Assembly (NCBI GenBank): GCA_001972305.1 | Contig: BDDD01005194.1 | Span: 16,389-80,388, forward strand | DNA length: 64,000 nt | From: Cephalotus follicularis | Lineage: Eukaryota > Streptophyta > Magnoliopsida > Oxalidales > Cephalotaceae | Reading direction: 5' to 3' | In this document: positions 10,914-23,170 of the stretch, piece by piece | How positions within the stretch are numbered: position 1 is the stretch's first letter | Layout of the letters: every line of letters starts with the position of its first letter | Position numbers and translations under genes: made by a program | Notes under the pieces: model-generated | The model's database searches: none | Seen by the model: the letters and a program-made list of their open reading frames with translations, nothing else | Told to the model about the DNA's origin: nothing

Positions 10914-12818
10914 GATGTATCAAAAAAGGGGAATTGGACCTTAGTGAATATTGTCCAATCAATTATGTCTTTCACCTATCTTCCTATCTCCTTCTGGGTT
11001 ATGCAGTTCAGTTGGAAACGTTCATCCTAAACCGGATTCCTTTGAAATCCATCTCCTCCATATCTTACAAGGTATTTAAATGGAGGAAACCAACCCTAAA
11101 CCATTTGAGGGTTAAGGGCTATCCGACTTATATAAGAAGGCAGGATCCTTCTAAGCTTGAGGCACGATAGGACTGTTATCGGTTTGTGGGATATCCTAAG
11201 AAGTGCTTAGGATTGTATTTCTACCATCCCAGCGAACAAATGACCTTCGTTTCACGTATTAAAAAATTCCTAGAGAGGAATACCTACTTGCAGGAAGCAG
11301 TGGAAGAAAGGTGTAATTGAGAGAGTTACCACCGGATAATAACCCACAGGGCGATAAGGAATTAGAGGTTAAATCCTCTAAAGAAGCTGTTGGGGTGGGA
11401 TCCCAACCTGAGATGTTATCTCAGTAAGGCACTCCTCGTGTGAAGAGATCAGGCAAGGTTTTAACAGCGCCTGAGAGATATGGTTTTCTCGTGAAAGGCA
11501 GTGATAAACCTAACGACATCAATGATGTCTAGCTCATCAGCTACTAGGAAGCAGTGAAGAGCACTGATTTTAGGGCATGGCTAGGAGCTATGAAACCCCA
11601 AATGGACTCCATATACGCCAACCAAATGTGAAACTTGGTTGATGCTCCCATGGGCGGGCTGCCCATTTGTTGCATTTATATCTTCAATAGGAAGATAGGT
11701 GTTAATGGAAAAGGTTGAAGCCTGTAAAGTGCGATTGGTCGCGAAAGGGTATAGACTAACACAAGAGGTTGACTATACCAAAACTTTCTTGCAAATAGCA
11801 TTGCTTAAGTCCATTCGGATTGTGCTTGCTAATGCCCCTTATCGTGATTATGAGCTATGGCATATGGATGTCAAAATGGCATTCATGGATGGCTATCTTG
11901 AAGAGGACATTTAAATGTCTCAAACCTATGGGGTTTACATCTGATGAGCATCCGCACAGAGTGTGCAAGCTCCATAGGTCTATTTATGAACTTAAGCAAG
12001 CATCTCGTAGTTGAAACAACCATTTTAATGACGCTATTATAATTTTCTGGCTTCATCAAAACATTGATATGCCTTATGTCTACCAAAAACAGGATAACCC
12101 GAATATCACTTTCTTTGTACTGTACATGGATGACAAACTACCCATTGGGAATGACGTAGGTATGTCACAATCCATCTTAGTATAATAAACCAAGAACTTC
12201 TCCATCAACGATTTGGGAGACGCTTTCTAAGCATTGGAAAATTGTCAAGAAGATTTTTATATACACGAGAAGAGCTTAGGATATCATTTTGATATATGGA
12301 GAAGATAGTGAAATTAAAACAAAAGGGTTAAACCAACTCTAGCTTCAATTGTGATCTAAATGATTGCAATTCTGTTTCAGGATATGTGTTTATCCAGAAA
12401 GGAGGTGTTATTTAAGTAGTAGGAGTTAAATGCAAAAGAGTACTGCAAACTTCACCATGGAATAAGAGTATCTTATAACCTATGATACCGAAAAGTAGTT
12501 GTTTGGAAGCGGGAGTTCAGTGTAGAAGTTAATGTAGTTCCATCCATTGTTCGTCCAGTTGTGGTGTACTGAGACAGCGATGGGGGGCTTTTACACAAGC
12601 CATGGAACCTGATTACCATTCTAAACTTAAAAAGAGACGGTATCATTAGATCAATTATATCATCAATAGGGGAAACTTCTTTCATGAGAGATTTGTGACG
12701 TAAACAAACTTAGCAGACCCGCTGACCAATGCCACGGGCTGTATAATACTCGAGAGACATAAAAAGTATAACATGCTTAGGATATATGTCTTCGTGGCTT
12801 GAGGTCCAAGTGGGAGAT
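10914..12818 (+). pseudogene. Heavily decayed copia pol (integrase end, RT, RNase H)
   Basis: Plus-strand remnants appear in normal copia order. At about 10985-11170 is AVQLETFILNRIPLKS...LRVKGYPTYI, the integrase C-terminal side. At 11460-11560 is the linker KRSGKV...APERYGF. At 11699-11914 is RT (CKVRLVAKGYR, DYTKTF, WHMDVKMAFMDGYLEEDI). At 12123-12134 the RT active site reads YMDD, still with both Asp residues. The piece ends with the polypurine tract CCAAGTGGGAGAT at 12806-12818, directly before an LTR start. Many stops, frameshifts and a deletion near 12240 break it. Gag, protease and the integrase core are missing, and the left end abuts the oppositely oriented LTR at 10913. Confidence 0.8.
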
Positions 12819-13578
12819 TGTTAGATTAGGGTGTCCTTGCATGCCACGAGTGGTGACAGCTTACATATATATATGTGAGTCACTCCTTGGTTGGAGGTGT
12901 CCATGCAAGCCGAGAGATGACTATATGTATATATATTACACTCTTAAATCTACATTATTAGTTCCAATTATGTTTTAATGTGCATATTCCTATAACAATG
13001 GCATTTGATATATGTATTATCCCTGCCATAACTATGGAATAAGCTTGATTAACATAAGAATTGAATACACATATAGCGCCCAGTTATTGGAGGGGTTGGA
13101 TCCCGTGCCTCAGAGGTTATGAGAATGAGATCCTTACTCCCTTCTGACAAAACGTTCGAAGTCATAGGTTCACTTTCTTTAGGCAATTGATGAACCGTGA
13201 AGACATTCCGTGTTATGGTTGCCCCCGGGTCATGTGGAGGATGGATTCTCTCATAGCCATTTGGGTTTACTATAAAGATGATGTGGGGTGCATGCTGGGA
13301 AGCATGTCACTGAATCGACCCACCATAGGAAACCTATCTGGATAGTCAATACCATTGTCCATAGGATTCCTATAGTCTCGATAGTGTATAGTCGTTGCAG
13401 ACTAATAGGCCATATGTGACCTTTGTTGTATCCTTAGAATGAGCGGCTGACATCCATTGTGTAGTAACCGCTTGGCTTTGATTTCTGCCTTACCTAGTTC
13501 TAGCCACGAGCTGGCAAAAGCGGGTTGTCTCTTGGCCTTGTGGGAGCTGCATTGAGATGTATGAGCGAGTGCGCAAAA
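12819..13578 (+). mobile_element. Truncated 3' LTR of the plus-strand copia element
   Basis: It begins TGTTAGATTAGGGTGTCC immediately after a polypurine tract. The sequence parallels 13579 onward (for example the block at 13077-13140 versus 13777-13840) but stops after about 760 bases, where a second LTR of the same family begins. Confidence 0.75.
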
Positions 13579-15600
13579 TGTTAGATTAGGGGTGTCCCTA
13601 CAAGCTAAAAGGGTCTCTACACACATTTATGTGTTGTACTCCTAGTTGATACAATCTTAATTCTATTTATGTTCTATGTGCATATCCATAAAAATGGCAC
13701 CCTTACTACATGTATGCATCCCAAACCATAACTATGGATCAGCCTAATTATCATATTAGCTGAATACACATACAACGCCCTGTCGTACGAAGGGTTGGAT
13801 CTCGTGCCTGGAAGGTTGAGAATGAGATCCTTACTCCCTTATGACTAAATGTTCCAATTCGTAGGTTCACTTTCTTAGGACAATTCATGAACCGCTAAGA
13901 CTTGCTGTATTATGCTTGCTCCTGGTGATTAGGTAGAGGGTGGAGTATCTCATTGCCACTTGGGTATAACCCTAAAGATGATGCGGGGTGCATGCTGAGG
14001 GGCATGTTACACTGAACCAACCCACCATAGGAAACCTATTTGGATAGTCATTACCTATGTTAATAGGATTCCTATTTTATCTAGGTAGTGTATAGCCATG
14101 GGAGGCTAGTAGGCCATTCTTGACCTGTTATGTTCCTTAGACCTGAGCAGCTAGTATACATCATGTAGTACCTCCATGAATTTGATTTTTGCCTTCAACG
14201 GGTGTAACCACGACCCAGAAAAAGAGTTGTCTTTGGGTCCTGGGGGAGCTACATTGGTGTATGAGCGAGTTGGCGTAACATGTGCGATCTTCACACCCGT
14301 AATAAGGGTGAACTGCTCTATAATGTCTATGACCGATGAAGGCTTAAAAAATCCTAGTCAGGTATAGGTAAACCGGTAACGGGGTTTCCATAAGGTGCGT
14401 TCATAAATTTATAATTATCACAGAATACCTAGGGTTGACATTTATCCAAACTCTAGTTTGCGATCGGAGCCAAGTATGACGAGGGATACATTGCACGTAA
14501 ATTGAGACAGATTAAGAGCACCGGTTCATTGGCTAACCACTAATGGACATGGAATTTGGTCCAAAGATTTGGGGGATGATTGAATTATACCAAGGCTATT
14601 TTGATAGTCAGGTAACTATTAGAATGGTCGTACCAGAATATGGGATGTTATAGGAAATTTATAGTCGTACCGGGAACCAACCATGTTCTACGGTCCCACC
14701 TAATATTGGAACCGGTTGACTAGTTATCGCTGACATGTCATTTAGTGAGAGGATAACATTTGGGAGATGTTATTTTGATGAGGATATTTTATTTGTTGGA
14801 CATGTGTCAAAAAGTCCTTGCGACACCGTAATAAGAGTATGGGCAACCTCTTACATGCTTCGGAGTGTTTTACACTCAAAGCTATGACAACCTCTTACAA
14901 GAAGACTGTGTCTTCTTACAAGAGTATGGGCTTATCTTACACTAAGTATGTCATTATCTTACAAAGGCATGGTCTGCCTTTAATGCCTCTTGAGGTGCTG
15001 GGTTGCATAAAAAAAGAGAGGTCAAGAGACATGAGTAAGGTCTCATAACACACACTTTGAAATTTGAAAAGGTCTAGCACACCTTTTCTCCTAACAACCG
15101 GTGAGTGTCTCTCTCTCTTTTATTCCTCTCTTTTGTCTCTCTTCTTTTCCTTGTAGAAGACAACAAAACCATCTGGTTTTGAGAGGAAGAATAGCACTCC
15201 TACCTTCTCTTACCCTCCTTGTCATGATAGGTGGAGATAACCACTTTAGCTTTACCTATTGTGCCATTTAGCTTCGGTTTTGTTTGGACTTTAGCCTCCA
15301 TCATCCCTTGCTATTTTGGACAATTTTTTGGGGCATCTTGTGGATCTGTAGAGCCTTGTTTTTGAGTGTAGAGGAAGCTCTTGAAGGAAGGAATTAAAGA
15401 CTTAGGTAAGTCATTTTTACATCTCCTCGTTTTCACCTCTTTTTTGGTGGTGTTATTTTAGGGTTTGGCCTAGGGTTTCCTAACCCTAGCTGAACTCTAA
15501 TGACCTTTTTTCTTTGGGTTTGGCAGGGGTTTTCTCAACCCTATCCAAACCCTAGCATGTGTTTTTGTAATCCTCAAAACCCTTAGGGTTAGGGTTTTGA
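13579..15600 (+). mobile_element. Second plus-sense C2 LTR, 3' end not intact
   Basis: It starts TGTTAGATTAGGGGTGTCCC inside the preceding LTR. It lacks the expected ...CCAACA terminus and instead meets the reversed LTR at 15601. The last 250 bases are rich in AACCCTA/TTAGGGTT-like words (15470-15600). They resemble plant telomere repeats but are irregular, so I treat them as LTR sequence. Confidence 0.65.
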
Positions 15601-17475
15601 TGTTGGATAGGGGTTCAGTGCGAAAGAATACAAGTTGGGACATTAGGGTTTAAACATGTATTTCAAAACTTTTTATCTAACTAGTCACCAAGAAATGTGA
15701 CATTCTAGATTCCTATACCCATAATTGTCCCAATTTTCCTAAGGATCTATAATTAGACTTTCAATCAAACCAATTGAATGTTCCAAGCTTACATTAGGGT
15801 TGGATGGAGTTAGGGTTTCACTAACCCTAACATTTTCTTCACATTGAATTAGATTATGGTTTGTACCCCAAAACCATTATCTTCCAATGCCAAACCTGAA
15901 ACCCTAAATTTTCAAACCCTTAGGGTTTGTTATGGTTTCCACCATGGAACACTAGGGTTCAACTAGGGTACAAAAACCCTAGCTTGAACCCAAAAGCTCA
16001 TGCCCCTAAAACCATTCAAACAACCACAAAATCAAAAAGAGATTAGAAGACAATACCCAAGTCTTCAACTCCTCCCTTGATATGCTCCCTTAAAACTTTA
16101 ATCCAAGCATCCATGTTCTCCAATTCTCTCCATGAAACGCACGGGCAAGTGGACCCAAGATGTTTGGGGGTTAAAGTGTTTATATCCTAATCTAAAACTC
16201 ATCATAGATAAAGATGGAAAGCAAGGTGCAAAACATCTCCACCTATTATGAGATTCGAGTGTAAGAGGAGGATATATTGTTCTTTCTTTGTTCAAGAGAT
16301 AAAAGCTATTTAATGTCCTCTAATAAAGTAGACAAGAGACGGCATGCAGAGAAGAAAAGATGGAGAGCTCACACGGGTGAAAGCCAAGAGAGAGTAGGAA
16401 GTGTGAAGTGTGCAAAGTGTTATTATAAAACTCCTTTTTACTTAAGACTTTTCAAGCTTCTTTTGTTTTCCAATCAAGCGCATATTATAAACAAACTTTC
16501 TCTCCTTTTATTCATCACATGGAAGGCCAAAAGGAGGGCTAAAAGGAGCCTCAAAATTTTGGCCAAATGAAGCCAAGACCGTAGCTCACAAAGTGTGTTA
16601 AACACACATTGGACTTTGTCAAGTATAGTAGGCTAAGAAGACTTGTATTTGGGGTAATAAGAAACACATTGGGACAACCTTGAATCAAGATATTCTAAGG
16701 TACAAATTCGGCCCAATAGGGATAGCAAATCTCTAGTCCAATAAGTCCTTGAGCTCCAAGTCCATAATCTCTCTCTCCAACAATAAATGCCAACTGCACT
16801 TACTAGTTGAACAATCATCGCTTTGCATTGAACAATCTATTATGGTGTTGCTTGACATTAAGTCCGGCAAATAAAATGTTTCGTAGAAAAGTAGCATATC
16901 CTTGATACTAACCTCTCACTAAATGACATGTCACCCGACACATCAACCTGTTCCAAAATCAGGTGGGACCAGAAAGCCTGGTTGGTCTTCGGTACAACGA
17001 TATGTTTCCCAGAAATCCAATGATTCTGGTACAACCATCCTGATAGTCTTATGACTATCCTATAGCCCCGACGTGATCTCCAAATCACCTCCGGATCCAT
17101 GTACACCACGTCTATCAGTCGTTTGCTAGATTAACCAGTACTTTATTCTCCCATGGATCTATGTGTCATGTATCCCTTGTCATTTGCTCTGACCATGACC
17201 TAGGGTTTGTATCAGTGTCATCCCTAGTTTAAGTCATGATAACTACAAATCTATAAACACATTTGAGACAATCGGTAGACCTCCCAAGAAACCTCATTTC
17301 CAGTCTACCTACACCTGGCCAGATTTTCCAAGTCTACAAAGGCTATAGATATTATAGAGCAAGTCACCCTCATTACAGGTGTGACGATCCCATATTGCGC
17401 ACTCGCCCATACATCCTAATGCAGCTCCCACAAGACCCAAAGATAACCCGTTTACTAGCACGTGGCTAGTGCTGG
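15601..17475 (-). mobile_element. 3' LTR of a minus-strand copia element, first part
   Basis: It starts TGTTGGATAGGGGTTC (the LTR end in minus sense) and continues, across everything inserted at 17476-50748, at 50754-51351. There a polypurine tract and pol remnants follow on the right. The intact target around the break can be read in the paralogue at 10225-10260 (CTAGTGCTGTGGAAGGC). GCTGG at 17471-17475 is the target duplication of the inserted solo LTR. Confidence 0.75.
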
Positions 17476-19294
17476 TGTAATAACCTGGCTCGTTGCCTAT
17501 ATGTTCAACATTGTATGTTACGTTTTTGTCAGATGACATATGTTTTATGTTATGTGTTTTTGGACCATTTGAATTTTATCTTTGAAAAATCAATTTTGTT
17601 TCATTCAGGGTGTTAAGTGTCGACGCCTTCTTCCTAAGCTTCGATGCCTTAGCGTGGTAGTCTTATCGTTTTGTAAAGGTCTAAAGACGTTGACACGTTT
17701 CGTAAACGTCGATGCCGTTTACAAAAACAGGCTTAAGCTTCGACGCTCTGGTCTTACCGTCGACGCTTTAGTCATCTTTGTATATATGTTTTGGATGGTG
17801 GCTTATTTTTGGAAGAGAGATTTTTGCCATAAAACTGGTGATCTGATTTTCCTTCTTTATCAAACGCGTTTCTGCTTATATGGTACGTCTTTAATCCATA
17901 TATTTTACCATTAAAACACATGGTTTTCTCTTTTTAAAACTACATTATCTACACACTTTTACAAACCATTTTTTGCATTTTTACAAAACTAGCACAGTCT
18001 CTTTGCAATAACTTTCTTCACGTTTTGCACATCCTTTTGAAGGAATGTTATTTTACTGGTTTTATATTGTCAAATATCATTGGTTTTGCTGAATATTAAA
18101 CTGTTAGATTGTTCAAAGACGTTATTAATCCATGAAAATCTGTTTAAGAACATGTACTACTTGGATATATGTATTTTAAAAAGTTGTTCTTATTATCAAC
18201 TTCTAATCCGTTCTTATTGCATATAAATTGTTATACTGGTATTTTGAACATTGAAGCCATGTTTTAAGAACTTGCATGTCGCTGTTTTATGGATTCATGT
18301 TTAGGAAATGGGGGCTTTGTTCATGGTTTTGAACTGAGATAATGTTGTGCTTTTCATGTTTTCGATGTAAAGCGTCGATGCCTATCGTAAGCATCGACGC
18401 CAGTGTGAATAAAACCTGTTTTAAATGCCATGCATCTATCTAAGCGTCGACTGTTTTTGTAACCCATCGACGCTTAAACCTGAAATGTAGAAGTCTTTCT
18501 AGGAACGTCAACGGTTATGTCGTGAATGGTTGTATGTTCTCTTCGACTCATAGTACAGCGTTTTGGTCGATGACGTGTTGAAATCGTCGATGCCTTAGGT
18601 TAAGAGTCGACGCTTTTGTCATGCACGTTGACACCTTTGTCCAAAACGTCGACGCTTTCTCTGGTTGTTTTGTTATTTACGTGTTTATATGTTATGGTAA
18701 TGATTGGGTTGATCCGTCTAGGTTTTGATAACAACTGTGGTGGAGGTTAGGGTGTTCCAAGTATGCTCTTGGTTCGTTTTGATGATTGTTTAGGTTTGAG
18801 CAGCTAAGGTATGGATAATTATCTTCTTGGACATCTGATTTTATTGAAAGAAATTCAGTTTTGTTTTTGATGAATATGTGCGGATTTTTGATATTCCTTC
18901 AGTTTTATGAATTTCGTTATGCTACGGATTTTGTTATGTTTTGGAAATAAAGCCAGCTTTAATATTTTTGTGAAATTAAATATTTCTGACTTTATAAATT
19001 TAGTTATGATTTGTCTATGAAATATTGTACGAACATCCATTTTATTGTGAAAACTATATGAGTGGATTTCTGATTGTGAAAATGTCCGGATTTCTTTGTA
19101 TTTGGGTTACTATCCTTCGGTTTTTATTTGAAATAATCTTCGTTTCGATTATGAGCTTTTGATAAGTTTTGAATAAAATCCGTTTTACTACTTTTTGAGT
19201 AAAGTTGAATGTTGCTGATTTTATAAATTCAGCATGATTTTCACCTGAGGAAGTATGCTAATTTTTATGATACGGATTTTGTTATGAGCATGAT
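17476..19294 (+). mobile_element. Left part of a split G1-type solo LTR
   Basis: It starts TGTAATAACCTGGC after target duplication GCTGG (17471-17475). Its other part is 49485-50748, ending GGGTGTTACA followed by GCTGG (50749-50753). Joined length is about 3.08 kb, matching the 3.13-kb G1 LTR at 57437-60570. No polyprotein lies between the two parts except that of the later insertion, so this is a solo LTR left by LTR-LTR recombination. GTCGACG-type sites cluster at 17615-17770 and 18360-18660. Confidence 0.88.
18360..18660. repeat. Cluster of GTCGACG-type sites in the G1-type solo LTR
   Basis: About ten sites (AGCGTCGATGCC, GCATCGACGCC, GCGTCGACTG, GAGTCGACGCT, AACGTCGACGCT and others) lie at irregular 20-40-base spacing. 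The same LTR subfamily elsewhere in this window (59176-59345) has CAGTCGACTG sites at the comparable place. Confidence 0.7.
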
Positions 19295-21963
19295 TGTCAC
19301 GCCCCGGTTTCAGGTAAACACACATAGGTGTGGTAAAGGCAATTAACATTAAGATTCCGCTCATGCAAACACCATAAAATTAAACTTTTCAAACAAGATA
19401 TCAGTTGCGGAAGCATTAAACTCATAAGTTGAAAAACACGTAACGTGCATCCCATACTGCACGTTACCCAAGACAGGTCTGTCATAGTTAAATGCCCACA
19501 AAACGGAGTGTGATCCATAATACATTATCCAGTAACATCAAAAGTCTAGTATCTGAAAAAAAAAAATACAGTACACAACACCCAAAGGGACATAACCCCT
19601 GGTAAAACATTATTAAAAACTTGTACTTCATCCATGCTGATTCCCAAGCTGGTCCACTGCATCAATCTGTAAAGTAGGGGGTTAGCCTTCGTCCTCACTC
19701 GGCTCACTCATAAGAGTACTTTGGGATCAACATCACATGCATGTCATGAAACGTATGCGTAGATGATGCAGTGCAGTAGAAAATACCAGTTTATATTTAT
19801 ATATATACATATATATGAAAATATATATAATTTAGCAGTACAGTAAAATAACAGTAGGGGCATATATATAAAAATATATGTATGCAACAACGGTACAGTG
19901 GTAGCCCGGCCAGGGCTACGTCAACAGGCATAGTAATGTTCGAAAAGGACTAGCAGACAGTACAGTAAGTCCACCAAGGGACCACAAACAGGCAAGCAGT
20001 ATGTGCAATACCGCCAACTCTTGCCCCCACGCTACACTCCCACTTCGGTCCCTTCTCCAGGCAACCAAGCAAGACAACAGTACAGTACAGTGAGTTACCC
20101 AACCAACTACTGGCCCCTAGGTCAACCCTGCCACTAGCCAACGCTGGAAGTCCCCGCCACGCAACTAGTGACTCAAGCACAAACACAGCAAACAATGAAT
20201 AGTCACAGTAAACAGTATAGTAAAGAGTGCAGTAATGATCGTTAGATCAACAACAGGCAGTTTATTTCAAACTATTTTCGAAAGTCGTAAACATTTGAAA
20301 TATGTATTTCCATTAGGTAGAAAATACTTTAAACAATTTTAGTAGCGGAAATTACTTCCCAGTATGTTCAAAAATATAAGAATACAAATTTTATGTTTCG
20401 TACACAAACATAGTAGTTTTCATACTCATGTGTGTATTTCTAAATCAATATAACAGTTTAGAAATCATAGCAATTCATAAACGATTATCATACAAGCAAT
20501 AAACAGTACATATGTAATGCATACAAATGCTCTAATCCATCCTAATCGGAATCGGGATCGTTTCGTATCATTAAGTAAGAAAACTTCCAAACAGTATAAG
20601 AAGGCGTCGATGTCTATTATTAGGCGTCGATGTCTTTGTCCCGTATCGTCGACGCTCAAGTCCTTAGCGTCAGCGCTTTCCACTGTTTGAAGACGTTGAT
20701 GTCCAACTTATACACATTGGCGCTCAAGGAATGGAACCTTAAACGTTAGCGTATTGCTTAAGGCGTCAACGCGTTAAGCTAGGAACCTTAGGCGTTGACG
20801 TATAATACGTCAATATTCAAGCAGATAACCCAAAGGCGTCGATGTTCCTCAAAGGCGTCAACGTGTTTCGAGCACCAATCGGCTTCTTCCTCACGATGTG
20901 ACAAACAGTAATCAACGCAATCCATATACATGCAAGACAACATGAAATCAAGCCAGGAAACCAACATGCAGATACATATCACATACCCAGCATAACATGG
21001 CATTGATCCAGTGATCAAAAAGAGTTCAATAATCATGGAAACTATGCACAAAAACCATTTTCCAGGCATGAATATTAAGCTCAAGAATACGATTATGGCT
21101 TCCCCTACCTTTTTGTTCCAAGTTAGGAACTAGAAAGTCCACCTCTTTAAGTCCTTGAACCGGCCACAGCAGCTCCAAGGATCGTCCCGTTGCTGCTAGC
21201 CCACAAGTTTTAAGTTCCAAGCTCTAAAATGTTCAACAATGGTGGAACCTCTCTCCTTGTCTGCACTTAGGTGTTTTTAGCCGAACCCGTGGGGAGAAGA
21301 GGAGCATTTATGCTATGGAAAGTCTCCCCTTTCATTACTTGTCCATTGCATGCATCTCACAAATTGCATCTTCCCATTTTTCTCTCTTTCCTAGCTCTAT
21401 CTCTTTTCCTTTGTAGGAGCAGGTGATGAAGACTATCTCTCAGCCTGTATGCACACCCAAGTGTCGTGCCATCTTTTCTCTTCTAGCCCCTGCATGCCTG
21501 GTAACATGCCAGCATGCCCAACACGTAGTGTCCGTGCCCCAAGGCACCTGCAAAGTGACCTTAAGTTGTCACCTTGCACGTTATTCTGTCAGCAGAAGAA
21601 CGTGTCTATCATTTGTCGCTAAACGTCGACGTTTCTATGCAGGGGTCAATGCTTATAGTGTTTTACCTGAAAGGCATCGACGCTATCCACAGGCATCGAC
21701 GTGCATGCACATGCATTCACGTGCGTCTCTTTGTTTCAAAGGCATCGATGCGTTCAAAAGGCATCGAAGCATTTTTCCCAAAACAATGCCGTTTTACTTC
21801 GAATTGCCCTTTTAACATTTCTTTAACATTTTTATTCCACAATCAATATCATTAGAGTTTGGAAAACATCATCAAAGTCAAGAAATCCATCATTTTATTG
21901 ATTCCACAATAAAAGTACATTTACATCGTGAAATTGCAACATATGAAAATCCCGGGCGTTACA
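19295..21963 (-). mobile_element. LTR-A of G2 (3' LTR)
   Basis: The LTR is 2669 bases, from TGTCACGCC to GCGTTACA, followed on the right by the polypurine tract. In its first roughly 240 bases it differs from LTR-C at about 18 positions by eye. GTCGACG-type sites form two clusters (20600-20870 and 21620-21775). A plus-strand open frame at 21423-21815, also present in LTR-B and LTR-C, is antisense to the LTR and I do not consider it a gene. Confidence 0.88.
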
Positions 21964-21981
21964 TCCATCCCTCCTTCAAAG
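21964..21981 (-). promoter_or_regulatory. Polypurine tract of G2 next to LTR-A
   Basis: The minus strand reads CTTTGAAGGAGGGATGGA directly before the LTR terminus, the expected primer for plus-strand DNA synthesis. Just upstream in minus sense is GAGGACGAAATT, a stretch also seen next to LTR-B (39485) and in the G1 derivative (60588). Confidence 0.8.
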
Positions 21982-22030
21982 AATTTCGTCCTCAAAATTA
22001 AAAACAGTACTAGAACAAGTGAGAGTAATG

Positions 22031-22462
22031 CTATCGGATATGCTCGTCACGTCCCCACGTGGCTTCATCCAGTCGGTGGAACTGCCATTGAACCTTGACC
22101 ATGGAGATGGTTCGGTTCCTCAAAATCTGCGTCTTCAAATCTAGAATCCGTACAGGCAACTCCTCATAAGATAAGTCATCTCGTACAGGAACAGCCTCGT
22201 GTTCCAGGACATGTGACGGGTCCGGCATATATCTCCTCCGCATAGACACATGAAAGACGTCGTGCACGTTTGACAGTGTTGGAGGTAAGGCAAGCTGATA
22301 GGCTACCTCCCCAACTCTCTCCAAAATCTCAACAGGACAAACCTGGCATGGAGCTAATTTACCCTTTTCCCCAAACCTTTGCACGCCCTTCCATGGTGAT
22401 ACCTTTAAGAACACATGATCACCAACACTGAAGGTCAAAGGCCTCCTCTTGACACTGTCCAC
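22031..22462 (-). pseudogene. Integrase C-terminus plus chromodomain, G2 copy 2
   Basis: The 143 residues begin DSVKRRPLTFSVGDHVFLKVSPWKGVQRFG, the integrase C-terminal module. FEILERVGEVAYQLALPP is the region of the GPY/F motif, with PVEIL here replacing GPFEIL. The C-terminal third, PVRILDLKTQILRNRTI then VQWQFHRLDEATWG, is a chromodomain that would bind methylated histone tails and steer insertion into heterochromatin. It is in the same frame as the integrase upstream, separated by a TAG at a former Gln codon before KKSYVDSV. It ends near the polypurine tract, as expected for the polyprotein end. Confidence 0.85.
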
Positions 22463-23170
22463 ATAGCTCTTCTTCTAGCTCTGAGCAGTAAGAAGCTTCT
22501 CTTTAATCATCCTGATCTTTTCTGAAGTTTCCTCCACTATTTTCGTCCCAAGTAAAGGTCGCTCCCCCACCTCATCCCAACAAACAGGGGATCTGCACTT
22601 CCTCCCATACAGTGCTTCAAACGGTGCCATGCCGATACTAGAATGATAGCTGTTATTATAAGATAACTATATCAAAGGAATGTGATCCTCCCATGTACCA
22701 GGAAAGTCAATAACGTAAGCCCGTAGCATATCCTACAAGGTCTGGATGGTACGCTCATACTGCCCATCGGTCTGAGGGTGAAAGGCAGTACTCAAGTTCA
22801 GCGTCGTGCCGAAAGCTGTCTGAAATCTCTTCTAGAAGTTTGAAGTGAAGATGGCATCTCTATCACATGTGATGCTGACCGGAACACTGTGTAGCCTCAC
22901 TATCTCCTTCACATACAAACGAGCTAGCTTGCTCACAGAATCAGTAACATGTGTAGGTAGAAAGTGCGCTAATTTGGTCAGTATATCCACGATAACCCAC
23001 ACGGCGTTGTGACGGTTCCGATTCAGAGGAAAACCTGAAACAACATCCATCATAACATGCTCCCACTTCCATTCTGGGATTGGTAAAGGCTGTAGCAACC
23101 CTGCCGGTCTCTGGTTTTTTGCCTTAACTATCTGGCAAGTCAAACACCTTGACACATACTCGGTGATCTC
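22463..23170 (-). pseudogene. Integrase zinc-binding end and core, G2 copy 2, with stops
   Basis: The longest open part (22832-23155) reads [21 protein letters not shown], the second Cys pair of the zinc-binding domain. MMDVVSGFP carries the first core Asp and [13 protein letters not shown] the second. A TAG then replaces the Trp that copy 3 retains in NFWKRFQ. Further stops follow, for example where copy 3 reads LIEFSYNN. The frame is unchanged throughout, so this is one polyprotein inactivated by point mutations. Confidence 0.85.

Noticed and set aside
15470-15980. Many AACCCTA/TTAGGGTT words, possibly interstitial telomere repeat
   Set aside because: The words are scattered and irregular, never in a tandem TTTAGGG run, and occur in both LTR copies of the copia family.
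21423-21815. Cys-rich plus-strand frame (QPVCTPKCRAIF...) present in LTR-A, LTR-B (38798-39178) and LTR-C (48832-49188)
   Set aside because: It is antisense to the LTR and its start varies by copy. The related G2-cousin LTR reads a different protein at this place. Similar LTR copies would share a chance frame.
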